Positions 17,485-26,572 of a DNA stretch of 64,000 nt are shown piece after piece. The notes under the pieces were generated by a model. That model did not search any database and was not told the origin of the DNA. It worked only from the letters and a program-made list of their open reading frames with translations. Made by a program: the position numbers and the translations under genes. This DNA is from Taklimakanibacter sp050251035. Lineage in GTDB: Bacteria; Pseudomonadota; Alphaproteobacteria; Rhizobiales; Aestuariivirgaceae. How positions within the stretch are numbered: position 1 is the first letter of the stretch; each line of letters begins with the position of its first letter. Where the stretch lies: the NCBI GenBank assembly GCA_050251035.1, contig JBFWNN010000010.1, forward strand, positions 1-64,000, in the 5' to 3' direction.

Positions 17485-18672
17485 GTGAATAGAATCCCTC
17501 CTCGAACCGGGATCGATCCTGCGGATTTTGCCGAGCGGCGCCGGAAGGCGGCGGCCCGGGCAAGAGAAGAGGGGCTCGCCGGCCTCCTGATCTGCGGCCG
17601 CGGCGGCGGTGCCGTCGACCGTTATGGCGATATCGCCTATCTGACCGACCACTACAGCCCGTTCCCCTACATCCCCGACGTCGAGGGCAGATGGACCGGG
17701 CGGGCTCATTCCTTCCTGGTCCTGCCGGTGAATTCCGCTCCGCGCCTCGTGGTGGACATCCCTTATATCGACAAGATCGTCATGCCGGCCGACGAGATCG
17801 TGGTGGCTGATCTGGTCATCGAGACAACGATCGCCGCACTGAAAGCGCGCGGGCTCGCCTCCGGCCGGGTCGGGCTGGTCGGCAATGACACCATTGCCCT
17901 CAGCATGTACCGCAAGCTCGCGGCTGGCCTGCCGGATGTGGAATGGGTCGATGCCGACCACATCCTTGCCGGGCTGCGCGCGGCCAAGTCGCCCGGCGAG
18001 ATCGGCCGGCTGCGGGCGGCCTCGCGGCTCGGCTCGCGCATGATCGAGGCCATGATGGCGGCCGCGGTCCCCGGCGCCACCCATGGCGAGGTGCTGCAGG
18101 CCGGCCTCGACATCCTGATCCCTTCCGGCGGCATCCTCTACAACTCCTTCATGGCCTCGGGCACCGGCGGTGCGAACAGCCGTGCCGTACGGGCGAACTT
18201 TCCCACCTGGTCGGCGGAGGAGCCTTTGTCCGAAGGGCAGTGGTTCCGCGCCGGCATATCCGGTGTCCTGCACGGCTATTATTTCGATCTGGCACGCGCG
18301 CGCCCGATCGGTCGACCCCAGGCCGAGCAGGTCGAGGCCTTCGAAGCGGCGATTGCCGTGGTCGAGGCCGGTATCGCGACGATCCGGCCGGGAGTCACGG
18401 CCGGCGACGTCGCCGAAGCCGGGATACGGAAACAGCAGGAGCTCGGCTATCCCCTGACCGGGGTCTTCACCGGCCTCGGCCATGGCGTCGGACTTGGCTG
18501 GGATTCGCCCTGGCTCAATCCCGGCGAGCCGACCAAGCTGGTGCCCGGCATGGTGCTCTGCGTGGAGAAAACGCTTTCGCGCGGCGGCTATCTCGGAGAC
18601 TTTGAGGAAACGGTGCTGGTGACCGAGCACGGGGGCGAGCGGATCACCGATGCGACGATCCGCTGGTGGTAG
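17485..18672 (+). CDS. M24-fold (creatinase/aminopeptidase P-like) hydrolase with altered metal site
   Basis: A 395-residue protein with an N-terminal creatinase-like domain (about residues 15-155) and a C-terminal pita-bread domain (about 165-395). The start is GTG with AGGA six bases upstream. Of the five metal ligands of M24 metallopeptidases, four are visible: Asp268 (YYFDLARAR), His333 (GLGHGVGLG), Glu361 (CVEK) and Glu374 (FEETVLVTE). The first Asp, expected eleven residues before Asp268, is Gly257. Such loss is known in creatinase, a C-N hydrolase of methylated compounds, so a non-peptidase role is plausible. It heads the unit with an amidase, a betaine-type importer and an amidohydrolase. 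Confidence 0.82.
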   Translation: MNRIPPRTGIDPADFAERRRKAAARAREEGLAGLLICGRGGGAVDRYGDIAYLTDHYSPFPYIPDVEGRWTGRAHSFLVLPVNSAPRLVVDIPYIDKIVMPADEIVVADLVIETTIAALKARGLASGRVGLVGNDTIALSMYRKLAAGLPDVEWVDADHILAGLRAAKSPGEIGRLRAASRLGSRMIEAMMAAAVPGATHGEVLQAGLDILIPSGGILYNSFMASGTGGANSRAVRANFPTWSAEEPLSEGQWFRAGISGVLHGYYFDLARARPIGRPQAEQVEAFEAAIAVVEAGIATIRPGVTAGDVAEAGIRKQQELGYPLTGVFTGLGHGVGLGWDSPWLNPGEPTKLVPGMVLCVEKTLSRGGYLGDFEETVLVTEHGGERITDATIRWW

Positions 18673-18768
18673 TGCGATCCGACACCGGGGCTGGGGCACA
18701 CGGGTATTTGACGATGCATGGACGCGGTCGCGCCGCTTTGTTCGGCGCCGGAAGGTTGCGCGGATAGC

Positions 18769-19710
18769 ATGAAGCTCCATCACCATACGCTCCACTCGAA
18801 CCACCATCACCATGGCTGGATCCGTGATCTGGCGCCGGCGCTCACGCTGGCGCCCGGCGATACGGTCGAGATCGACATCATCGACGGCGGCGGCGGTCAG
18901 ATCACGCCGCAATCGACGCGCGATGACATCGCCAGGCTGGATTATTCGAAGCTGCTGCCGCTGTTCGGTCCGATCGCGGTCGACGGCGCGAGGCCCGGCG
19001 ACGCGCTCAAGATCACCATCCTGGGATTCAAGCCGTCGGGTTGGGGGTGGAGCGGCGTGATCCCCGGCTTCGGCATACTCGAGGACGAGTTCAAGGACCC
19101 CGAGCTCACGATCTGGCGCTACCAGCCCAATTGCAAGGTGCCGGCACTGTTCGGCGACCACGCCCGCGTTCCGCTGAAACCCTTTCCGGGCACCATCGGC
19201 GTGGCGCCGGACGAACCCGGCACCGTGACGGCGCTGCCGCCACGGCGTGTCGGCGGCAATCTCGATACGCGCGACCTTTCCGAAGGAGCGGTCCTGCATC
19301 TTCCTGTCGAGGTGGCGGACGGGCTGCTGTCGGTCGGCGATACCCATGCGGCCCAAGGCGATGGCGAGCTCTCAGGCTCGGCCATCGAGAGCCCGATGAA
19401 GATGGCGCTCAAAATAGATCTGGAACGCGACGCCGGGATCGGAGGTCCCTGGTTCGACACGGCGGGACCTGTCACCCGCCATCTCGATTCCTCCGGCTAC
19501 CATGTCACGATCGGCTTGGGCCAGGAGCTCATGGCGGCCGCGCGGGACGCTGTGCGCAGGATGATCGATCTGCTCTGCCGGCTGCATAAGCTGGCGCCGG
19601 TCGAAGCTTACATGCTCTGCGGTGTTTGCGGCGATCTGCGGATCAGCCAGCTGGTCAACAAGCCGACCTGGAGCGTGTCGCTCTATTTCCCGCGCGTTGT
19701 TTTCGAATAG
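18769..19710 (+). CDS. Acetamidase/formamidase family protein
   Basis: A 313-residue FmdA/AmdA-type amidase that would hydrolyse a short amide to ammonia and a carboxylate. N-terminal LTLAPGDTVEIDIIDGGGGQI and the later VGDTHAAQGDGELSGSAIES segment are diagnostic; the latter carries the metal/catalytic region of the family. The start is the ATG giving MKLHHHTLHS; the nearby His-rich N-terminus is unusual but short. An in-frame ATG at 18718 is less likely. It sits between the M24-fold hydrolase and the transporter genes, so it probably acts on a product or analogue of the imported compound. Confidence 0.87.
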   Translation: MKLHHHTLHSNHHHHGWIRDLAPALTLAPGDTVEIDIIDGGGGQITPQSTRDDIARLDYSKLLPLFGPIAVDGARPGDALKITILGFKPSGWGWSGVIPGFGILEDEFKDPELTIWRYQPNCKVPALFGDHARVPLKPFPGTIGVAPDEPGTVTALPPRRVGGNLDTRDLSEGAVLHLPVEVADGLLSVGDTHAAQGDGELSGSAIESPMKMALKIDLERDAGIGGPWFDTAGPVTRHLDSSGYHVTIGLGQELMAAARDAVRRMIDLLCRLHKLAPVEAYMLCGVCGDLRISQLVNKPTWSVSLYFPRVVFE

Positions 19711-19762
19711 AGGTGCGGAGAACACCTCCCTAACTGATCCGTCACAAGGAAGGAGACGATCC

Positions 19763-20734
19763 ATGAAGAGTGGCAGGACTACATCCCGCTTTTTTGCCGC
19801 GACATTCGGCGTTCTGGGCGCCACCGTCGTCAGCATCTCTGCTCCGGCGCAGACGATTCCCGAATCGCCGGACCCCATCATCCTGGCGATCAACGAGTGG
19901 ACCGGGCAGCATGTGACCACCCATATCGCGGGCGAGATTCTCACGCGCATGGGCTACAAGGTCGAATATGTGACGGCGTCCTACACGCCACAATTCACCG
20001 CCATAAGGGCCGGCGACATCTCGGCTGCGCTGGAAATCTGGGAGGGCACCGGCTCGGGCGAGATCTTCGAGAAGGCCGTCAAGAGCGGCGAGGCCGAAGA
20101 TCTCGGCGATCTGGGGCTGAAGGAGCGTCAGAGCTTCTGGTATCCGACATATGTCAAGGAGATGTGTCCCGGTCTCCCCGATTGGCAAGCGCTCAACAAA
20201 TGCGCCGAGTTGTTCGCGACGCCCGAGAGTTCGCCGAAGGGGCGGCTGGTCGATTACCCGCTCGAGTGGGAAGGCCACAACCAGGACCGACTCGACGCCC
20301 TGGGCATCAATTTCGTGGCCGCACCCGCAGGCTCCGAGGGCGCGATCGTCACCGAGATCAAATCAGCCGTCGCCCGCAAGGCGCCGATCCTGGCCATGTT
20401 CTGGACACCCCACTGGCTGCTGCAGGAAGTGCAAGGGGAGTGGGTCGATCTGCCGGCCCATGACAAGCGCTGCGAGACCGATGCCTCCTGGGGCGTCAAC
20501 CCTGACAAGACCTATGATTGCGATTGGAGGCGCGGCTGGATCAAGAAGCTGGCCTGGTCGGGACTCAAGGGCAAATGGCCCGCAGCCCACAAGATGCTGC
20601 TTCGTCTGACCATCGACAACGACACGCAGATCAAGCTCATTCACCAGATCGATGCCGAAGGCAAGCGGGTCGAAGCCGTGACCAAGGCGTGGGTGGACGA
20701 GAACCAGGCCGTTTGGAAGAAATGGACCGAATAG
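19763..20734 (+). CDS. Glycine betaine/proline-type ABC substrate-binding protein (ProX/OpuAC family)
   Basis: A 323-residue periplasmic binding protein of the OpuAC family. A signal peptide runs to about residue 30 (FFAATFGVLGATVVSISAPAQ), and the mature part has AINEWTGQHVTTHIAGEIL and ALEIWEGTGSGE, typical of betaine/choline receptors. Several tryptophans (INEWTG, EIWEG, FWTPHWLL) could build the aromatic cage for a quaternary ammonium group. AAGGAAGGAG precedes the ATG. It is followed by the ATPase and fused permease genes, completing an importer. The ligand may be a betaine other than glycine betaine because the surrounding genes are hydrolases rather than osmotic-stress genes. Confidence 0.87.
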   Translation: MKSGRTTSRFFAATFGVLGATVVSISAPAQTIPESPDPIILAINEWTGQHVTTHIAGEILTRMGYKVEYVTASYTPQFTAIRAGDISAALEIWEGTGSGEIFEKAVKSGEAEDLGDLGLKERQSFWYPTYVKEMCPGLPDWQALNKCAELFATPESSPKGRLVDYPLEWEGHNQDRLDALGINFVAAPAGSEGAIVTEIKSAVARKAPILAMFWTPHWLLQEVQGEWVDLPAHDKRCETDASWGVNPDKTYDCDWRRGWIKKLAWSGLKGKWPAAHKMLLRLTIDNDTQIKLIHQIDAEGKRVEAVTKAWVDENQAVWKKWTE

Positions 20735-20828
20735 GCCGACCGATCTCCACGCCGTCAATGGCGAGTGACGAAGCCGCCGCGCCCAGTTTCCAGCGCGGCG
20801 GCTTCTCCCGATGTTCAAGGATCGGCTC

Positions 20829-21902
20829 ATGACAGATACGGCGGCGCGCCCGGTAAAGCTCGTTTGTTCGCATCTATGGAAGCTCTATGGAGCCGACGCC
20901 GTTCGTCGATTGGGCGGACGAGGGATCGATCTCGCCGCCAGCGATCCCGCCGACTCCCGCCGTGTGGCAGGCGAGCTCGGTCTGATCGTTGCCGCCGGCA
21001 ATGTGAACTTCGAGGTGCACGCCGGCGAATGTTTTGTCGTCATGGGTCTCTCCGGATCCGGCAAATCGACGGTGGTGCGCTGTCTGTCGCGCCTCATCGA
21101 GCCTACGGCGGGGGATGTCGAGCTCGACGGAAAATCGTTGCTGCGTATGTCGGAACGGGAGCTGATCGAAGTGCGCCGCCGGCGAATGGGGATGGTTTTC
21201 CAGCATTTCGGTCTGTTCAACCATCTGAGCGTGCTCGAGAACGTGGCGTTTCCGCTCAAGGTCCAGGGGATTTCCAGCGCCGAGCGCGAGAGACGAGCGC
21301 GCGAAACAATCGAGCTGGTCGGACTCAAAGGCCGGGAAGAGAGCTATCCCTGGGAGCTCTCCGGCGGCCAACAGCAGCGCGTAGGCTTTGCCCGCAGCCT
21401 GGCGGTCGGCCCCGACCTCTGGTTTCTCGACGAGCCCTTCAGTGCGCTCGATCCACTGATCCGCCGGCAGATGCAGACGGAATTCGTCAATCTGAAGCGA
21501 ATGCTGGGCAAGACCGTCGTTTTCATCACCCATGACTTCCTCGAGGCGGTCTATCTCGCCGACCGTATTGCAATCATGCGTGCGGGGGAGATCGTGCAGA
21601 TCGGCACGCCGGCGGAGCTGATCCTCCACCCAGCGACCGATTACGTGCGTCAATTCACCCGCGATGTGCCGCGGCCCATGGTCCTGACAGCAGGCGATAT
21701 TGCCGAGCCGCTGGGCGATGGCGATCGAGTGGCCGACCCGGCGCCCGAAATTGGTGCCGGCACCTTGCTCGCAGAGATTCTGGCTCGCATCTCGATCCAT
21801 GCGCCGGATCTGGTGGTGGTAGACCCGGCGGGCCGCCGAGTGGGGCGCCTGACACCGCAATCGCTTTCGCGGGCGCTCGCCAGCACCGAGCCGCCGTCGT
21901 GA
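20829..21902 (+). CDS. Glycine betaine/proline-type ABC transporter ATPase (ProV-like)
   Basis: A 357-residue ABC ATPase: Walker A GLSGSGKSTVVR, Q-loop MVFQHFGLF, signature LSGGQQQRVGFARSL, Walker B DLWFLDEPFSALD and H-loop FITHD. The N-terminal extension before Walker A (about 75 residues) and the ETIELVGLKGREESYPWEL context fit ProV/OpuAA. The C-terminal tail of about 80 residues is shorter than a full tandem-CBS regulatory domain. The ATG at 20829 has AAGGAT correctly spaced; an in-frame ATG at 20811 does not. Its TGA overlaps the permease GTG start. It energises import of the ProX ligand. Confidence 0.9.
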   Translation: MTDTAARPVKLVCSHLWKLYGADAVRRLGGRGIDLAASDPADSRRVAGELGLIVAAGNVNFEVHAGECFVVMGLSGSGKSTVVRCLSRLIEPTAGDVELDGKSLLRMSERELIEVRRRRMGMVFQHFGLFNHLSVLENVAFPLKVQGISSAERERRARETIELVGLKGREESYPWELSGGQQQRVGFARSLAVGPDLWFLDEPFSALDPLIRRQMQTEFVNLKRMLGKTVVFITHDFLEAVYLADRIAIMRAGEIVQIGTPAELILHPATDYVRQFTRDVPRPMVLTAGDIAEPLGDGDRVADPAPEIGAGTLLAEILARISIHAPDLVVVDPAGRRVGRLTPQSLSRALASTEPPS

Positions 21903-24016
21903 CCATGGTTCATGGTCTCGCGGTTCCCGGCAACAGGACTGCGCCGTCGCGAACGGCTTTGCGGGCCTGGATAGCCTTGGGTTTGTTCGCACTTCTCCTG
22001 CTGGCCTTGCGGAGCCAGGCGGCGTGGACGGTGAAGTGGCCGCCCGAGTGGGCCCTGCCTTTCGATGTCTGGCTCGACGCGGCGATGGGTTTTTTCACCG
22101 ATCATTTTCACCGTGTATTCCGCCTCCTGGCAGGTGGACTGCGCGCTCTGATGGACGCCGTGCAGTGGGTGCTGTTCGAGTTGCCCTGGATAACCACGAC
22201 GACCCTTGCGACATTGATTGCTTTCTCCGCCGGCGGTTGGCGCCTGGCGGCGCTCGCTCTCGCCTCCTGCCTCTATATCGTGCTCTTCGGCTTCTGGCCC
22301 TACACGATGAACACGCTGTCGCTGGTCGGTGTCGCGGTGCCGATCGCCGTCGCGCTGGGATTCCTGCTGGGTGTCCTGGGATTTCGCCATCCACGCTTTC
22401 GTCGTCTCCTGATGCCGACGCTCGACATCATGCAGACGATCCCAAGCCTCGTATATCTCATCCCCTTCGTTCTGCTGTTCGGTTACGGGCCCGTGGTGGG
22501 GCTGGCGGCGAGCGTGATCTTTGCCTGCCCGCCGATGATCCGGAATGTCATGCTTGGGCTGGAGGAGGTGCCGTCCGAAGTGGTCGAATCCGGCACCATG
22601 GCCGGCTGCACTCCTTTCCAGCATCTGTTCTGGGTCCGCGTCCCAGCCGCGATGCCGATGATCCTGATCGGCATCAACCAGGCCATCATGACGACCCTGT
22701 CGATGGTGATTCTCGCCGCGATCGTCGGCGGCTATGACGATATCGGCTGGCAGTTGCTGAGCACTTTGCGCAAATCGCTCTTTGGTCAAAGCCTGCTGGC
22801 GGGGATGGTGATAGCGCTGATCGCGATCGTTTTCGATCGGGTGAGCCAGGCCTTCGCCGCGCGGCGGGCCGGGTCTGGCCGCCGCGGGTCGCGACGATGG
22901 CGCAGTCTTGTCGGCGCCGGCAGCATCCTGGCGAGCCTGGTGCTGGCGCTGATCCTGCCGCCACTGTGGTCGTTTCCGCCAGCCTGGGCGCTGCACCCGG
23001 CCCAGCCGCTCAATGACGCGGTCACCTGGTTTACGGTGAATTATTTCTCCGTCAGCGAGGCGATCAAGAACACGGTGCTGTTCTATTTCCTGTTTCCGCT
23101 GAAAATCGGATTCGAGGGCACGGTGCGTCCCAGCTTCTGGGGCTTCACGTTGACGCCGGCGGTTTCACTCATCTACGTCCTCATCGCGGCAGCGGCGGCA
23201 TTCCTGGCCTTGCGCTTGCGCGGATGGCACAGCGCGGCCGCCGTGCTGGCGGTGTCCTATCTTTATTATTTCGGCACCACGGGGACTCCCTGGGCGCTCT
23301 TCATGGCCGCTGTCACCTTGCTGGCGTGGCAGGCCGGCGGTCGGCGGCTGGCCCTGTTCGTGCTTGGCGGCATGGTCTTCATTCTTCTGGGCGGCATGTG
23401 GCAGCGGGCGATGTTGACCGTGCAGCTGTGCGGGGCCGCCGTCATTCTTTCGTTCCTCATCGGGTCCGTCATCGGCATTTGGGCGGCCGCGAATGACCGC
23501 GTGTCGCGGATCGTCCGGCCGATCTGCGACACACTGCAGACCATGCCCCAGTTCGTCTTCCTGATCCCGATCCTGATGGTGTTCCTGTCCGGCGAGTTTT
23601 CGGCAATGCTGGCGGTGCTGCTCTATGCCGTCGTCCCGCCCATCCGGTACATGGAAAGCGGGTTGCGCCGCGTGCCCGCCCAGTCGATCGAGGCCGCGCG
23701 TTCCTTGGGGTGCAGCCGTAGCCAGCTGCTCTGGCAGGTGCGGATTCCTCTCGCCTTGCCCGAGATCATGCTGGGACTCAATCAGACCATCATGATGTCC
23801 CTCTACATGGTCGTCGTCGCCGCGCTGGTGGGCGATGTGGGGTTAGGGCAACTCGTTTATCAAGGGGTCGGAACCGCGAATTTCGGCGAGGCCGCGCTGG
23901 CCGGGCTGGGTATCGCGCTCATCGCCATGATAGCGGACGGAATCCTGCAGGCCCTCAGTCGCCGCCAAGCCGCGGCGCGAGGCCTCAGCGCCAGTCTCTT
24001 CAACAGCAAGGAGTGA
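21899..24016 (+). CDS. Betaine-type ABC permease with two fused ProW-like domains
   Basis: A 705-residue integral membrane protein containing two complete BPD_transp_1 permease halves in one chain, about residues 60-310 and 360-690. Each half has its own EAA coupling loop: VESGTMAGCTPFQHLFWVRVP and IEAARSLGCSRSQLLWQVRIP (first and second half). Classical ProW is a single ~350-residue subunit that dimerises, so this fusion supplies both halves and allows them to diverge. Translation starts at GTG within the ATPase stop (or at ATG 21905). Helix-rich segments occur throughout. It belongs with the ProX- and ProV-like genes before it. Confidence 0.88.
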   Translation: MTMVHGLAVPGNRTAPSRTALRAWIALGLFALLLLALRSQAAWTVKWPPEWALPFDVWLDAAMGFFTDHFHRVFRLLAGGLRALMDAVQWVLFELPWITTTTLATLIAFSAGGWRLAALALASCLYIVLFGFWPYTMNTLSLVGVAVPIAVALGFLLGVLGFRHPRFRRLLMPTLDIMQTIPSLVYLIPFVLLFGYGPVVGLAASVIFACPPMIRNVMLGLEEVPSEVVESGTMAGCTPFQHLFWVRVPAAMPMILIGINQAIMTTLSMVILAAIVGGYDDIGWQLLSTLRKSLFGQSLLAGMVIALIAIVFDRVSQAFAARRAGSGRRGSRRWRSLVGAGSILASLVLALILPPLWSFPPAWALHPAQPLNDAVTWFTVNYFSVSEAIKNTVLFYFLFPLKIGFEGTVRPSFWGFTLTPAVSLIYVLIAAAAAFLALRLRGWHSAAAVLAVSYLYYFGTTGTPWALFMAAVTLLAWQAGGRRLALFVLGGMVFILLGGMWQRAMLTVQLCGAAVILSFLIGSVIGIWAAANDRVSRIVRPICDTLQTMPQFVFLIPILMVFLSGEFSAMLAVLLYAVVPPIRYMESGLRRVPAQSIEAARSLGCSRSQLLWQVRIPLALPEIMLGLNQTIMMSLYMVVVAALVGDVGLGQLVYQGVGTANFGEAALAGLGIALIAMIADGILQALSRRQAAARGLSASLFNSKE

Positions 24017-24022
24017 GAATCG

Positions 24023-25228
24023 ATGATGTGGCTCACAGGCGCGCAGGTTTACGACGTCGAACGTGGCGGCTTTTCACGAAAGTCCGTCGCCATCCGCGAC
24101 GGCCGCGTGGAAGCCCTGGCCGCAGGATCGCCGCCCGCGGGGGCTGATCAGATCGATCTCGGAGGGGCCTACCTGCTGCCGGGGCTGATCGACTGCCATG
24201 TGCATCTGACGCTGCAATCCGAGGCGACGGGAACGGCCGCCTTCGCGGCCCGCGACCACGACCAGATTCGCCGTGATACCATTCGCGCCGCCGAGCAGAC
24301 ATTGCGCGGCGGCATCACCACGGTGCGGGACTGCGGGGGATGGAACTATGTCGAAATGGAGGTGCGCGACGAGATCGAGGCCGGCCGGCTGCCGGGACCG
24401 CGCATGTTTCTTTCCGGACGCTTGATGTCCATCGAAACTCCCGGCGCTGCCGACTATTGGGGCATGTATGATTTTGCCAGCTCGGCGGCGGAGCTGACGG
24501 CGGCTGCCCAGCGTCAGATCGATCGTGGCGCGGATTTCCTGAAGATCATGATCACGGGCATGTTTCTGGCACCGGAGACCGAGCATGCCGAAGAATGCTA
24601 TTACGATGTCGACGATCTATCGGCTTTGGTGCGGTTCTGCCATAGCCATGGCCGTCACGTCGCCTGTCATGCGCATGCGATCGAAGGTGTGCGCGTCGGG
24701 ATCGCAGCGGGAGTCGATAGTATCGAGCATGGCACCTATGCCGACAAGCCTGCGCTCGAGGCCATGGCGAAGGCCGGCATCTATTTGGTGCCGACCTGTA
24801 CCGTGATGTCGGCAATGATCGACAATCCGGAGATTCGCAAAGTCATGCCGAGCTATCTGGTGGCGCGGTACGAGGCCGCGCGGCTTACTCATCGCAACGC
24901 CATGGTCACCGCCTATGATGCCGGCGTGCCGATCGTGATGGGCACCGACGCCGGCGCGCCGGGCAACCATCACGGCATGAATGCGCAAGAGTGTGTGCGC
25001 ATGGTCCGGGATGTCGGCATGGCGCCCCAGGACGTCCTCGAAGCGGCGACTTTGTCCGGCGCCAGGCTGCTGAAGCAGGACGCCAATCTCGGCAGCATCG
25101 CGCCCGGCAAATTTGCCGATCTCATCGCCGTGGCGCGCAATCCGCTGGAGGATATGGCGGCACTCCATGAGTTGAGTTTGGTGATGAAGGGAGGAACGGT
25201 GGTTCACCGTCCACCCCAGCAGCAATGA
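24023..25228 (+). CDS. Amidohydrolase family protein (imidazolonepropionase/prolidase-like)
   Basis: A 401-residue metal-dependent hydrolase of the amidohydrolase superfamily. All ligands are visible: HxH in DCHVHLTL, a candidate carboxylated lysine in DFLKIMITG, His in VACHAHA, His in SIEHGTYAD and Asp in MGTDAGAPG. The N-terminal and C-terminal strands (LTGAQVYDVERGGF; IAPGKFADLIAVARNP) form the usual beta-sandwich. Relatives include Xaa-Pro dipeptidases, carboxypeptidase-like Sgx enzymes and imidazolonepropionase. It closes the transporter/hydrolase unit, seven bases after the permease gene, and is preceded by AAGGAG. It likely cleaves an amide or lactam in the imported compound. Confidence 0.87.
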   Translation: MMWLTGAQVYDVERGGFSRKSVAIRDGRVEALAAGSPPAGADQIDLGGAYLLPGLIDCHVHLTLQSEATGTAAFAARDHDQIRRDTIRAAEQTLRGGITTVRDCGGWNYVEMEVRDEIEAGRLPGPRMFLSGRLMSIETPGAADYWGMYDFASSAAELTAAAQRQIDRGADFLKIMITGMFLAPETEHAEECYYDVDDLSALVRFCHSHGRHVACHAHAIEGVRVGIAAGVDSIEHGTYADKPALEAMAKAGIYLVPTCTVMSAMIDNPEIRKVMPSYLVARYEAARLTHRNAMVTAYDAGVPIVMGTDAGAPGNHHGMNAQECVRMVRDVGMAPQDVLEAATLSGARLLKQDANLGSIAPGKFADLIAVARNPLEDMAALHELSLVMKGGTVVHRPPQQQ

Positions 25229-25324
25229 TGCTACCCAGCCGTACTGGTTGATCCAAGCCATCGTCTCGGGGAACTTTCTCGGCCCAACGACGTTCACTCT
25301 CCGCAACAGGCGGAGGACGGCAAT

Positions 25325-26287
25325 CTGAAAATCGGCGTGGTTCTCAACCGGGACAGCGGCACCCTCAGGGACGGCGACGCCGATGGAATGGCAAGGATCA
25401 TCGCCGATATCGTCACGGCGCACGACCACGCGGTCGATGTGCGGCTGGCGCAAGGCGCTGAGATCAAGGAGGCCCTCACGGCCGCCCGCGAGAGCAACGA
25501 TGCGGTGCTCGCGGGCGGCGGCGACGGAACGGTCTCCACCGCCGCCACGCTCTTCACCGGCCATAAGACCGCGCTCGGCATCCTGCCGCTCGGCACCATG
25601 AACCTCTTCGCCCGCGCGCTCGGCGTTCCGCTCAAGCTGGAAGAAGCGGTCGAAGCGTTGGTCGCCGGCGAAAAGCGCCATATTGACGTCGGCGAGGTGA
25701 ATGGCGAGATCTTCGTCCATCACGTGACGCTGGGGCTGCATCCGCGCATCGTCGCCGGCCGCGAAAAGGAAAAATACGGCTCGCGCCTCGGCAAGAAGCT
25801 CGTGGCGCTCAAGGTCTGGTGGCGGCTGGTGCGCCGGGCACCCCGGATGACGCTCAGGCTCATGGTCGATGCCGACCGGGTGAAACTCAAGACGGCGTCG
25901 CTCATCATCGCCAACAACCCTTTCATCGAGAAACTGGGCGGCCTGCCGCACAGCGAAATTCCCGACCGCGGCAAGCTCGCTGTCTATGCGGCGCAGACGC
26001 GCGACTGGACGGAACTTCTCGCCATGTCGGCGCAAGCGAGCTTCGGCAAATGGGAAAGCAACAGCAAGCTCGACTTCCTCGAGGGCCGCGAGATCGCGAT
26101 CCATGCGAAGCGTCCGAGGCTGCGCGCTTCGGTCGATGGCGAACTGGTCTATCTTCGAACGCCATTAAGGGCTAAAATACGCCCCAGCTCTCTTTGGGTC
26201 CTGTGTCCGGCTTCGGCGGAAGTGGAACCCAAGAAACCTTCCGCCGCGCCGCCCAAGAAAAGGAGATCGCGCCATGCCGGAAGATGA
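25325..26287 (+). CDS. Diacylglycerol kinase/sphingosine kinase-like lipid kinase family protein
   Basis: A 320-residue DAGK_cat/YegS-type protein. The nucleotide loop is LAGGGDGTVSTAATLF, followed by LGILPLGTMNLFARAL, both typical. The kinase fold begins with the strand KIGVVLNRDSG, which lies before the first GTG/ATG. CTG at 25325 has GGAGG eight bases upstream and restores that strand, so a CTG start is proposed (GTG 25337 is the next option). A Lys/Arg/Pro-rich tail ends the protein. Substrate is probably a membrane lipid, but many members are uncharacterised. The end overlaps the start of a tiny membrane-protein gene. Confidence 0.82.
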   Translation: MKIGVVLNRDSGTLRDGDADGMARIIADIVTAHDHAVDVRLAQGAEIKEALTAARESNDAVLAGGGDGTVSTAATLFTGHKTALGILPLGTMNLFARALGVPLKLEEAVEALVAGEKRHIDVGEVNGEIFVHHVTLGLHPRIVAGREKEKYGSRLGKKLVALKVWWRLVRRAPRMTLRLMVDADRVKLKTASLIIANNPFIEKLGGLPHSEIPDRGKLAVYAAQTRDWTELLAMSAQASFGKWESNSKLDFLEGREIAIHAKRPRLRASVDGELVYLRTPLRAKIRPSSLWVLCPASAEVEPKKPSAAPPKKRRSRHAGR

Positions 26288-26408
26288 GTTCGATACCGAA
26301 AGAGTGCGTTCCGGGATCATGCTGCATCGCATGCGCTTCGTGCTGGGCTTCGGCCTGGCCGGGGCAGGGGCGGCCCTGCTCGTCGCCTGGGCATTGCTCG
26401 GTCCGTGA
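26274..26408 (+). CDS. Small single-pass membrane protein
   Basis: A 44-residue frame begins at ATG with GGAG ten bases upstream and overlaps the end of the lipid-kinase-like gene. The product has a charged N-terminus (MPEDEFDTERVRSGIMLHRM) and one hydrophobic helix (about residues 21-42, rich in Leu, Ala, Gly, Val) ending ALLGP. The shape is that of a genuine small membrane protein rather than random frame. No family recognised. It is probably co-transcribed with the upstream kinase-like gene. The 26409-26572 stretch after it has no convincing gene. Confidence 0.55.
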   Translation: MPEDEFDTERVRSGIMLHRMRFVLGFGLAGAGAALLVAWALLGP

Positions 26409-26572
26409 TCGGCCTATCCGGGCTTCAGGGGCGCCAAGATATCCTGCGCCGCCTCCGTGCCCGACCGGACGGGAACCTCGTCGAAACCGGGCTGCAACGG
26501 CTGAGTGGCTGTTTCGCCGCTCGGATTTCTGCTATGCGCCGCCGCGAGGGGCTCTCACGAGGCGAGGGAATC

